Shown here piece after piece: positions 1 through 7,600 of a DNA stretch of 7,793 nt (positions are counted from its first letter, which is position 1; each line of letters starts with the position of its first letter). The stretch lies in contig JBBINN010000142.1 in assembly GCA_037443885.1 (NCBI GenBank), positions 1 through 7,793 of the forward strand, in the 5' to 3' direction. A program made the position numbers and the translations under genes. Source of the stretch: SG8-30 sp037443885 (GTDB lineage: Bacteria > Pseudomonadota > Gammaproteobacteria > Steroidobacterales > Steroidobacteraceae). Below the pieces are notes generated by a model. The model made no database searches. It was not told where the DNA came from and saw only the letters and a program-made list of their open reading frames with translations.

Positions 1-88
1 CTTCTGCGAGCAGTCGAGCCTGCCCGAGCCCTGGCGCGACAACGACATCTCGGATTTCATCGGCGCAGCCGCGACGGTCGGCGCATAG
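1..88 (+). CDS. C-terminal fragment of an unrecognised protein
   Basis: An open frame reading from base 2 ends at a TAG at 86-88 and gives the last 28 residues of a protein whose start is outside the window. The tail reads ...PWRDNDISDFIGAAATVGA, a mix of charged, aromatic and small residues that looks like real protein rather than a GC-rich shadow. I see no recognisable motif and cannot assign a family. It runs towards the minus-strand small gene that ends at 242, so the two genes converge across a 153-base gap. That the frame is coding is an inference from composition only. Confidence 0.45.
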   Translation, partial: FCEQSSLPEPWRDNDISDFIGAAATVGA

Positions 89-241
89 CCGCGGCGGCCG
101 GGGCCCTCAGCCGCGCAGCGACACCGCCGCGACCGGCTCCATCGAGAAGCCGAGCCGCAGCTGGCGGCGCCCCGGCGGGCAGAACCGGCCGCAGCAGGCC
201 GCGAGCGTCCGCTCGACCAGGCGCGGTGTGCGCGGGCAGCG

Positions 242-346
242 TCAGCCGCGTGAGTCCCGCTTCGCGCGCTTCTCCGCCCGCTTCTCCTTCAGCGACTTCG
301 CCGGCTTCTTCTTGTCTTCCTTCTTCTTGTCCAGACCCTTGCTCAT
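242..346 (-). CDS. Small lysine-rich hypothetical protein (34 aa)
   Basis: ATG at 344-346 opens a 34-codon frame ending in TGA at 242-244. The protein begins MSKGLDKKKEDKKKPAKSLK and holds 12 Lys, 4 Arg and 6 acidic residues, with no hydrophobic stretch, so it is soluble, highly basic and probably disordered or helical. The codon choice (AAG runs, GAG, GCG) and the MSKG...KKK...KEKRAEKRAK layout resemble small lysine-rich conserved hypothetical proteins I recall from proteobacteria; no function is known to me. A candidate Shine-Dalgarno AGAGG lies 10 nt before the ATG. A longer overlapping minus-strand frame (57-386) is low-complexity and is likely a shadow. The gene lies 69 bases downstream of the receptor stop codon on the same strand, so it could be read from the receptor transcript or from its own promoter. 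Nucleic-acid or ribosome binding would suit the charge but is only a guess. Confidence 0.62.
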   Translation of the reverse strand: MSKGLDKKKEDKKKPAKSLKEKRAEKRAKRDSRG

Positions 347-390
347 GTGCGTCCAGCCTCTGGTTGAGGATGCGTCGCGCATCCACGCAC
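347..390 (-). promoter_or_regulatory. Candidate structured leader (three-way junction) before the small lysine-rich gene
   Basis: Read on the minus strand, the 44 bases directly before the ATG fold without gaps into three stems. An outer stem pairs GTGCGT (390-385) with ACGCAC (352-347), 6 bp. Inside it, GGATGCG/CGCATCC (384-378 with 374-368) makes a perfect 7-bp hairpin with a 3-nt loop. After a TCAA linker, CCAG/CTGG (363-360 with 356-353) makes a 4-bp hairpin whose loop is AGG, part of the presumed Shine-Dalgarno. The outer stem ends at the base before the start codon. No T-run follows the 7-bp hairpin, so an intrinsic terminator for the receptor gene is not clearly supported. Pairing is seen in the sequence; a role in translation control is inference. 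Confidence 0.4.
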
Positions 391-415
391 GATCATGCCA
401 GAACGCCGTGCGGGT

Positions 416-2593
416 TCAGAACCGCATCGTGATCCCGCCCTGCACCAGCCGCGGGCTGCCCGGGACGAGGCCGCGGGTCATGTCCACGACGTAGGTCTTG
501 TCGGAGATGTTCTTCACCGTGGCGAAGACGTCGAGGCGCTCGGTCAGGTACAGGTTGACCGTGGCGTTCCAGACGAGATGGTCGTCCATCAGGCCGCGCT
601 GGCCGTTCGCCGTGACGGGAACGGTGTTGAGGTCGTCCGTGTACATCTCGTCCGTATAGATGCCGTCGACCTGCGCCCGCCAGCGGGGGCCTGCGATGCC
701 GAGCATGAGGGTCGCGGTATTCTCGGCGGCGTAGGGCAGGCGGTTGCCGCTGACGCTCACGTTGCCGAAGCCGGACACCGACGAGAGGCGCGTTCCGCGG
801 TACTCGGCGTCGGGGAGGTAGGTCCAGGCGAGGCGCGCGTAGGCCGACAGCCCGTTGTCGAAGGGATAGTTGCCCTCGACCAGCGCCTCGAAGCCCTGGT
901 GCAGCGTCTCGCCGGCGCTCGTCAGCGTCGCCCCGGTGCCGCCGGCGACGCTCGCCGGCACGATCTGGTTCTCGAAGTCCAGACGGAACAGGGTGAACTC
1001 CAGCGACAGGCCGTCCCAGGGCGTGGCGCGCACGCCGAGCTCGTAGTTCCACGAGAGCTCCGCGTCGAGGTCCACGCTGCCGCCGGTCGCCGTGATGATG
1101 TCCTCGACGCGCGGCGGTGCGAAGCCGCGGTGCGCGCCGGCGAACACGTTGATCGTGTCGGTGACCTGCCACACGGCGCCGATGCCGGGGATCCACTGGT
1201 CGAGATCGGTCGTGCCGCGAGCGCCGTTCTGCAGGTTCACGCGCTCGTAGTCGATCTGCTCGTAGCGGACGCCCGGCGTCACAGTGAGGTCGCCGCGGGT
1301 CAGTGCCACCTGCACGAAGCCGGAGAACGCGTCCGCGTAGCGCTCCTGGTTCTCGCGGATGCCGCCGTTGACGCCGGTGCCGGGCGTGCGCGCGCGCGGC
1401 GTGTCGCCGTTGGCCTGGATGCGATACTGCTCCTCCTCGTGGTAGCGCAGGCCCGTCGACAGTTCCGTGTCGAAGCCTGCCCAGTTGCCGCGCGCGTTCA
1501 GCCGCGGCTCGACGCCGTAGGTCTTGTACTGGCGCAGCCGCCCCTCGTTGCCGCAGGTGGTATTCAGGTTGGCCATGCCGCCGCAGGCCGGATCGGAGGC
1601 GTCGCTCGGGCGCTGGCCGGAGTTCGAGGACTGCCGCCACCAGTCGCGGTTGAAGTAGCTGTAGTAGACGGAGGTCGTCAGGTCCATCGCCGACGACGGT
1701 TTCCAGGCGTGGGTCAGCGACGTCCCCCAGCGGTACAGCTCGAACTCGTCGTTGACGAAGGGATTCTGGCGCGGGTTGGCCGCGTACTCCGCGCGCGTGA
1801 GGCCGGAGTAGGTGACGTCCGAGTCCTCGCGCAGGTAGCTGCCCTTGAGCGTGAACGCGTGCTGGTCATTCAGCGTGTGCGTGACCTTGCCGGCGACGTC
1901 GGTGATGTCGAGGTTGATGTTGTCGCGCGAGCCTTCGGATTCCTTGGTGGTGCCGGTCAGCAGCCAGCCCGTCTTGCCGAGCGTGTCGCCCACGGTGCCA
2001 TGGATCTCGCGATAGTCACGGTTGCCGCCCGCGATGTAGACGCGGCCCGACAGGTCCTCCGGCGGGCGCGGCGTGATGTAGTTGATCACGCCGCCGATGG
2101 TCTGCGGGCCGAAGGCGACCTGGCCGGCGCCCTTCAGCACCTCGATGCGCTCGAAGCGCTCCACGGGCGGGTGGTAGTAGCTCGCATTGTCGCCGTAGGG
2201 GGCGAAGGCGAGCGGCAGGCCGTCCTCGAGCAGCAGCACCTTGGTCGAGCGGGTCGGATTCAGGCCGCGGATGCCGATGTTCGGCCGCAGTCCCAGGCCT
2301 TCCTCGTCGCGCGCGAACACGCCTGGGACCTTGCGCAACGCCTCGTTGATCGTGAACACGCGGGCGTTATCGAGCAGGTCCCGGTCCAGGATCGCGCCGG
2401 AGCCGGGGATCCGGTCGAGGTTCTCGCGGGTGCCGATGACGACCACCTCGGCGAGCATGCGGGCGGCGCCAAGGTCGCCCGAGGCCTCGGCGCTGTCCGG
2501 CGCCGGGTCCGGCTCGGGCGCATCGGCGTGGGCGGCGGAGGCGGCGAGGATCGTGCAGACGGCGGCGGCGAGAACGCGGAAATTCGTGGACAT
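416..2593 (-). CDS. TonB-dependent outer-membrane receptor, FecA-like (ferric chelate uptake)
   Basis: This 725-residue protein is a complete TonB-dependent receptor, a beta-barrel that imports ferric chelates using energy from TonB-ExbBD. Residues 1-24 form a Sec signal peptide (MSTNFRVL, a hydrophobic core, then AHA-DA). A TonB-box-like segment EVVVIGTR lies at 49-56. The plug runs about 60-178, with NEALRKVPGV, the NIGIRGLNP segment, LLLEDGLPL, IEVLKGAGQ and FGPQTIGGVINYITP. The rest is barrel, rich in alternating aromatic strands and ending in a terminal Phe (GGITMRF). There is no N-terminal STN signalling domain, so it is a transporter and not a FecI/FecR-type transducer. The plug sequence is closest in my memory to FecA-like receptors, but citrate as ligand is not proven. 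Cys337 and Cys347 flank a likely external loop. The start at 2593 is preferred over an in-frame ATG at 2623 because it has GGGGAG 4 nt upstream and the other overlaps the predicted -10 box. A Fur box in the promoter indicates iron repression. Confidence 0.93.
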   Translation of the reverse strand: MSTNFRVLAAAVCTILAASAAHADAPEPDPAPDSAEASGDLGAARMLAEVVVIGTRENLDRIPGSGAILDRDLLDNARVFTINEALRKVPGVFARDEEGLGLRPNIGIRGLNPTRSTKVLLLEDGLPLAFAPYGDNASYYHPPVERFERIEVLKGAGQVAFGPQTIGGVINYITPRPPEDLSGRVYIAGGNRDYREIHGTVGDTLGKTGWLLTGTTKESEGSRDNINLDITDVAGKVTHTLNDQHAFTLKGSYLREDSDVTYSGLTRAEYAANPRQNPFVNDEFELYRWGTSLTHAWKPSSAMDLTTSVYYSYFNRDWWRQSSNSGQRPSDASDPACGGMANLNTTCGNEGRLRQYKTYGVEPRLNARGNWAGFDTELSTGLRYHEEEQYRIQANGDTPRARTPGTGVNGGIRENQERYADAFSGFVQVALTRGDLTVTPGVRYEQIDYERVNLQNGARGTTDLDQWIPGIGAVWQVTDTINVFAGAHRGFAPPRVEDIITATGGSVDLDAELSWNYELGVRATPWDGLSLEFTLFRLDFENQIVPASVAGGTGATLTSAGETLHQGFEALVEGNYPFDNGLSAYARLAWTYLPDAEYRGTRLSSVSGFGNVSVSGNRLPYAAENTATLMLGIAGPRWRAQVDGIYTDEMYTDDLNTVPVTANGQRGLMDDHLVWNATVNLYLTERLDVFATVKNISDKTYVVDMTRGLVPGSPRLVQGGITMRF

Positions 2594-2597
2594 GTGG

Positions 2598-2603
2598 CTC
2601 CCC
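2598..2603 (-). promoter_or_regulatory. Shine-Dalgarno of the receptor gene (decides start)
   Basis: GGGGAG on the minus strand, separated by CCAC from the ATG at 2591-2593. It favours this start, which is followed at once by a normal signal peptide, over the ATG ten codons upstream at 2621-2623. Confidence 0.7.
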
Positions 2604-2618
2604 AAGATTGGCGGTGAA

Positions 2619-2648
2619 AGCATAGGGGTGCCTGCCTCGGGAAGTCAA
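2619..2648 (-). promoter_or_regulatory. Sigma70-like promoter of the TonB receptor gene
   Basis: On the minus strand, TTGACT (2648-2643, five of six matches to the -35 consensus) is followed after 18 bases by TATGCT (2624-2619, four of six matches to the -10 consensus). This would start the transcript around 2612, giving a leader of about 20 nt. The -35 shares two bases with the Fur box, the arrangement expected for direct repression by Fur. The assignment is by eye. Confidence 0.6.
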
Positions 2649-2665
2649 TGAGAATCATTCTTATT
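2647..2665 (-). promoter_or_regulatory. Fur box
   Basis: The 19-base site has arms AATGAGAAT and ATTCTTATT around a central C, a 9-1-9 inverted repeat with one mismatch. Its core TGAGAATCATTCTTA closely follows the 7-1-7 Fur consensus TGATAATNATTATCA. It stands out as an AT-rich island in GC-rich DNA, overlaps the -35 of the receptor promoter, and precedes a ferric-chelate type receptor. Together these make Fur repression in iron-replete cells very likely. It lies 11 bases beyond the stop codon of the upstream permease, so it should not control that gene. Confidence 0.85.
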
Positions 2666-2676
2666 CGTATTTCCAC

Positions 2677-4542
2677 TTACATAGGCCAGATCCAGAGCAG
2701 CATGGGCAGGCCGACGCCGATGACGAGCAGCTCGACCGGCAGGCCCAGCCGCCAGTAGTCCCCGAAACGGAACCCGCCCGGCCCCAGGATCAACGTGTTG
2801 TTCTGGTGGCCGATCGGGGTCAGGAACGCGCAGGAGGCGCCGATCGCCACCGCCATGAGGAACGGATCGGCGCTGACCCCCAGGGCCGCGGCCGTGCCGA
2901 TCGCGATCGGACACATCACCGCCGCGGTGGCGGCGTTGTTCATGAGGTCCGACAGCGTCATCGTGACGACCAGCACCACGGCCAGCGCCACGACCGCATG
3001 CCCCTGCGCCACCTGCTCCAGCAGCAGGCGGGCGACGAGGTCGGCGGCTCCGGTCGTTTCCATCGCGCCGGCCACGGGGATCAGCGAGGCGAGCAGCACG
3101 ATGACCGGCCAGTCGATGGCGTCGTAGGCGGCGCGCGGCGGCACGGTGCCCAGCGCCATCGAGGCCAGCACGCCTGCCGCAAACGATACGGCCGCCGGCA
3201 CGAGACCGAAGGCGGCGCCGGCAATCGCGAGCGCCATGATGCCTCCTGCGAGCAGCGCCCTGCGCCTGTCCGGGATGCGCAGCTCGCGCTCCGCGAGCGG
3301 CACGCAGCCGGAGGATGCCGCGAACCCGGTGAGCGCCTCGGCGGGCCCCTGCATCAGCAGGAGGTCGCCGGCGCGCAGAGGCAATGTCCTGAGGCGGGCG
3401 CGCGAGCGCTGTCCCTGGCGGGACACCGCGAGCAGGTTCAGGCCGAAGCGCGTGCGCAGCAGCAGGTCGCTCGCCGAGTGGCCCTCGAGCGACGATCCGG
3501 GCAGCACGGCGAACTCCATCAGGACGATCTCGTCGCTCTCGTCCGGCCGGGGCGGCGTATCTTCACCGGCCTCGTCGTCGCCGCCCGGCGGCCGCTCCTG
3601 CTGCTTGTTCCCTTCCCCGGATGCACCTTCCCCGGATGCACCTTCCCCGGTCGACTGCGCTTCCTCGAGCGTCAGCCCGAGCTTCGACAGGGCGCCCGCG
3701 AGCGCCGCCGCCTCGGCCTCGATCACGAGTATGTCGCCCGCCTGCACGACGCGGCCGGGGTTCGGCGCCGTCACACGCACATCGTTACGCACCAGCCCGA
3801 TGACCTGCGCGCCGGCTTCCTCCAGTGCCTGCTCGATCTCCCGCAGTCGCTGCCCTTCGGCCTTGCTGCGCGGCCCGACCCGTGCCTCGGTGACGTAGGC
3901 CCCGGACTCGAAGCCTGCTGCAACTTCCTGCCTGCGGGACGGCACCAGCCGCCACCCGACGAGTACGACGAAGGCGACGCCGGACGCCGCCACTGCGAGG
4001 CCGACCGGCGTGAAGTCGAACATCGCGAAAGTCGAGCCGCCCGCCTGGCCCCGAAAGCCCGACACGATGAGGTTGGGCGGCGTCCCGATCAGCGTCGTCA
4101 TGCCGCCCAGGATGGACCCGAAAGCGAGCGGCATGAGCACGCGCCCCGGCGGCAGCTCGAGCCGCCTGGCGGCCGTCAGCGCGATGGGCATGAGCAGCGC
4201 CAGGGCACCCACGTTGTTCATGAAGGCCGACAGCACGGCCCCGAGGGCGGTGAGCGACGCGATCGCGGCGGTGGGCCCCGCCGCGGCCGGCAGCACGTAG
4301 CGCGCGAGGGCGTCCACCGCACCCGAGGCCTGCAGCCCGCGGCTCAGCACGAGCACGCAGGCGACCGTGATGACGGCGGGGTGGCCGAAGCCCGCGAAGG
4401 CCGACGCGGGCGGCACCAGGCCCGCGCCGACGCAGGCGAGCAGCGCCGCCAGCGCCACCATGTCGTGGCGCCAGCGGCCCCACAGGAACATGGCCACGAG
4501 GGCGACGAGCAGGCCGAGGATGATTCCCTGTTCCAGCGTCAT
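2677..4542 (-). CDS. SLC13-family (DASS) anion permease with two RCK_C domains
   Basis: This 621-residue inner-membrane protein has two transmembrane halves (about 1-200 and 428-621) around a cytosolic middle, the layout of SLC13-family permeases carrying TrkA_C/RCK_C domains. Each half has the family's paired motifs: FMNNVGALALLMPIA (107-121) with GTPPNLIVSG (153-162), and LSDLMNNAATAAVMCPIA (530-547) with TPIGHQNNTLILGPGGF (575-591). The Asn-rich turns are the presumed ion and substrate sites. RCK_C-like segments lie near 215-285 and 335-405, each ending in an AGDILVIE or AGDLLLMQG strand, and they flank an acidic linker (about 296-337). The family carries sulfate, di- or tricarboxylates and similar anions, usually with sodium; the substrate cannot be told here. 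The start MTLEQGIILGLL fits the family, but the Shine-Dalgarno is weak (GGCAG 7 nt upstream) and no in-frame stop lies close upstream. The gene is divergent from pcs, and only 83 bases separate its stop from the receptor start. Confidence 0.92.
   Translation of the reverse strand: MTLEQGIILGLLVALVAMFLWGRWRHDMVALAALLACVGAGLVPPASAFAGFGHPAVITVACVLVLSRGLQASGAVDALARYVLPAAAGPTAAIASLTALGAVLSAFMNNVGALALLMPIALTAARRLELPPGRVLMPLAFGSILGGMTTLIGTPPNLIVSGFRGQAGGSTFAMFDFTPVGLAVAASGVAFVVLVGWRLVPSRRQEVAAGFESGAYVTEARVGPRSKAEGQRLREIEQALEEAGAQVIGLVRNDVRVTAPNPGRVVQAGDILVIEAEAAALAGALSKLGLTLEEAQSTGEGASGEGASGEGNKQQERPPGGDDEAGEDTPPRPDESDEIVLMEFAVLPGSSLEGHSASDLLLRTRFGLNLLAVSRQGQRSRARLRTLPLRAGDLLLMQGPAEALTGFAASSGCVPLAERELRIPDRRRALLAGGIMALAIAGAAFGLVPAAVSFAAGVLASMALGTVPPRAAYDAIDWPVIVLLASLIPVAGAMETTGAADLVARLLLEQVAQGHAVVALAVVLVVTMTLSDLMNNAATAAVMCPIAIGTAAALGVSADPFLMAVAIGASCAFLTPIGHQNNTLILGPGGFRFGDYWRLGLPVELLVIGVGLPMLLWIWPM
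3612..3650 (-). repeat. In-frame 15-bp tandem repeat in the permease linker
   Basis: The unit CTTCCCCGGATGCAC (plus strand) occurs twice exactly (3612-3626 and 3627-3641), followed by the first nine bases of a third copy (3642-3650). On the coding strand it encodes GEGAS-GEGAS-GEG at residues 299-311, between the two RCK_C domains. Copies are identical at the DNA level, pointing to recent slippage-type expansion, and the 15-base unit keeps the frame whatever the copy number. Confidence 0.9.
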
Positions 4543-4619
4543 GGATCGTCTGCCGCGCACAAACCGGGTCGGGCGCCCCGGGCCAGCATCGCACGCGCCT
4601 TCTGCCTCGGAAAATGCCC

Positions 4620-4650
4620 TTGCTTCGGAGGGTGCCCCATCTGCTAGCGT
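4620..4650 (+). promoter_or_regulatory. Weak candidate promoter for pcs
   Basis: The 144-base region between the divergent starts (4543-4686) must hold the promoters for both pcs and the permease. The best plus-strand candidate is TTGCTT (4620-4625) with TAGCGT (4645-4650) preceded by an extended -10 TGC, but the 19-base spacer is long and the -10 is poor. No clear operator, riboswitch or minus-strand promoter was seen in the gap. Confidence 0.25.
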
Positions 4651-4686
4651 ACCCGCACGGGGATGCTGTTTCGTCCGGGGTGACCG

Positions 4687-7600
4687 ATGTCCACAGCCAG
4701 GGAGACGCCGCGCACGGCGGCGCGGGAAATCATTGCGGTCGCACCGCGGCCGACCAGGGCCAATCCGCTGCGCACGCGCGCCGACTGGCAGGCCGCCCGC
4801 GAGTCCTGCGTCCGCGATCCCGGCGCATTCCACGGCGCGATCGCGAAGCGTGAGATCCACTGGTTCGACGCCTCGCTCGGCGCCGCCGGCGCGTGGCTCC
4901 GCTTCGATGACGCTGCAGGCGCGTGGACGGGCTTCGATGCCGCGAGCGGCGCGCCGGTCACCGCGCCTTATGCGGAATCGCACGAGCCCTGGGACAAGGC
5001 CTTCGACGAATCCGAAGCGCCGTTCTACCGCTGGTTCGGCGGCGGGCTCACCAACGCCTGCTTCAACGAGCTCGACCGCCACGTGCTCGCCGGGCACGGC
5101 GACGAGGCCGCGATCGTCTTCGAAGGCGATCGCTGGGACCAGTCGCTCGACGGCGGCCGCGGCGGGCCCGTCGTTTCCTATGCGATCAGCCGCAAGCGGC
5201 TGCTGCTGGAGACGGCGAAGTGTGCCGTGGCCCTGCGCTCGCTCGGGCTCGACACGGGCGACCGTGTCGCGATCAACATGCCGAACATCCCCGAGCAGGT
5301 GTTCTGGACCGAGGCCTGCAAGCGCCTGGGCATCGTCTACACGCCCGTGTTCGGCGGGTTTTCCGACAAGACGCTGTCGGATCGCATCCACGACGCCGGC
5401 GCGCGCATCGTGATCACCGCCGACGGCGGCCTGCGCAACGCGCAGGTCGTGCCGTTCAAGGAGGTCTATACCGACCCTGCGCTCGACGGCTACGTGCCGG
5501 CCGAGATCGCCGTTGCGCGTGTCGCGGCGGCGCTCGAGGAGCTCACGCGCTCGGGCCTGTCGCTGCCTGCCGGCGCGTCGAACGACATCCTGGCCGCGGC
5601 GCGCAAGGCGGTCGCGGGCGAGATCACGCTCGACCGCTCCGACGTGATGCGCGGCATCGGCGGCGCGCTCGAGGCCATCCAGGGCCTGCCGGCCGCGGAC
5701 GCGAGCCGCATCCGCACCGCGATCGCCTCGGCGCTGGTCACCACCCCGCCGCGTGTCGAGACCGTGGTCGTCGTGCGCCACACGGGGCAGGCGGATATCT
5801 CCTGGCGCGTCGAACGCGACCGCTGGGCGCACGAGCTGACCGACGCGGCGCTCGCCGGCATCCACGCGCGCGCGCGCGCGGCCGGCGCACGGCTGCCGGA
5901 CCCGGACAGCGCCACGGCGAAGGCGCTCGCCGACGACCTGCTCGCGCTGCCCGACCGCGAGTTCGTCGCGGCGCTCTGGGCGAGCTGCCCGCCGGTGCCG
6001 CTCGACGCGGAGTTCCCGCTGTTCTTCATCTACACCTCGGGCTCCACCGGCAAGCCCAAGGGCGTGGTGCACGTGCACGGCGGCTACGTGGCGGGCGTTG
6101 CGCACACCATGCAGGTCGCCTTCGACGCGAAGCCGGGCGACGTCATCTACGTGGTCGCCGACCCCGGCTGGATCACGGGCCAGAGCTACATGATCTGCGC
6201 CGCGCTCGCGACGCGCGTCACCACGGTCATCTCGGAAGGCGCGCCGGTGTTCCCGAGCGCGGGCCGATTCGCGAGCATCATCGAGCGCTACGGCGTTTCC
6301 ATCTTCAAGGCCGGCGTGACCTTCCTCAAGACGGTCATGACCGACCCGCAGAACGTCGCCGACGTGCGCGAGTTCTCCATGCGATCGCTGCGCGTCGCCA
6401 CCTTCTGTGCCGAGCCGACCTCGCCCGCCGTGCAGCAGTTCGGCATGGAGCTCGTCACGCCCTGGTACATCAACTCCTACTGGGCGACCGAGCACGGCGG
6501 CATCGTCTGGACGCACTTCTACGGCAACGGCGACTTCCCGCTGCGCGCGGACGCGCATACCTACCCGCTGCCCTGGGTGCGCGGCGAGGTGTGGGTGGCC
6601 GACAGCGAGCCGGACGCCTCGGGGCGGGTCGCGCCGCGCGTCGCGGCGGTGGGCGAGAAGGGCGAGATCGTCATCGAGGCGCCGTATCCCTACCTCTGCC
6701 GCACCATCTGGGGCGACGCGGACGGCTTCCGCGTCGAGGGCGCCAGGGTCGCGCCCGCGTGGAAGGGCGACGTCGAGCGCTATGCCAGGACCTACTGGAC
6801 GCGCTGGCAGGGCCGCATCGCCTACACCCAGGGCGACTTCGCGGTGAAGTACGAGGACGGCGGCTACTCGCTGCACGGCCGCTCCGACGACGTCATCAAC
6901 GTCTCGGGCCACCGCCTCGGCACCGAGGAGATCGAGGGCGCGATCCTGCGCGACAAGCAGCTCTACCCCGACTCGCCGGTGGGCAACGTCGTGGTGGTGG
7001 GCGCGCCGCACGCGCAGAAGGGCCTCACCCCGCTTGCCTTCGTGAAGCCCGCGCCGGGCCGCAGGCTCACCAGCGACGACCGCCGCCGCCTCATCGAGCT
7101 GGTGCGCCAGGAGAAGGGCGCGACGGCCGTGCCCGAGGACTTCATCGAGGTCGCGCAGTTCCCCGAGACGCGCAGCGGCAAGTACATGCGCCGCATGGTG
7201 CGCGCGCTGGTCGAGGGCGCCGACGTCGGCGACACCTCGACGCTCAGGAACCCCGAGTCCATCCCGCAGCTCGAGAAGGCGATCGCCGAGTGGCTCGCCC
7301 GGCAGAAGGTGGCCGACGAGCAGCGCATCTTCGAGAACTACCGCTACTTCCGCATCCAGTACCACGCCCTCGCGCCGGGTGTGCGCGTGGCGCTCGTCAC
7401 CGTCACCAACCCGCCGGTGAATGCATTGAACGAGCGCTCCCTCGACGAGCTCAACATCGTGGTGGACCACCTCGCGCGGCGCGAGGACGTGAGGGCCGTC
7501 GTCTTCACCGGCGCGGGCACCGCCTCGTTCGTGGCGGGTGCGGACATCCGCCAGCTGCTCGAGGACGTGCACACGCTCGACGAGGCGCTGCCGCTGCCGA

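Noticed and set aside
90..115. GC-rich inverted repeat CGCGGC...GCCGCG just after the first gene's stop
   Set aside because: Short 6-bp stem, long loop and no T-run on either strand; expected by chance at this GC content, so not called as a terminator.
107..241. Open minus-strand frame continuing past the small gene's TGA (242-244) to a TGA at 107-109, with a CCGRFC cysteine cluster
   Set aside because: No start codon with a ribosome binding site was found for it, and readthrough or selenocysteine insertion has no supporting structure. It may be a degraded tail but cannot be supported.
395..2617. 740-codon plus-strand frame antisense to the TonB receptor
   Set aside because: Arg/Val/Ala/Asp-rich shadow of the receptor gene; the minus-strand frame has signal peptide, plug, barrel, promoter and Fur box.
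2806..4647. 613-codon plus-strand frame antisense to the permease
   Set aside because: Low-complexity His/Arg/Gln-rich shadow with no recognisable domain; the opposite strand encodes a clear membrane protein.
4945..5990. Extra stretch in the synthetase domain (about residues 259-357) considered as a novel inserted domain
   Set aside because: As I recall, known propionyl-CoA synthases carry a similar stretch, including the ITLDRSDVMRG-type segment, so it is a family trait rather than new.
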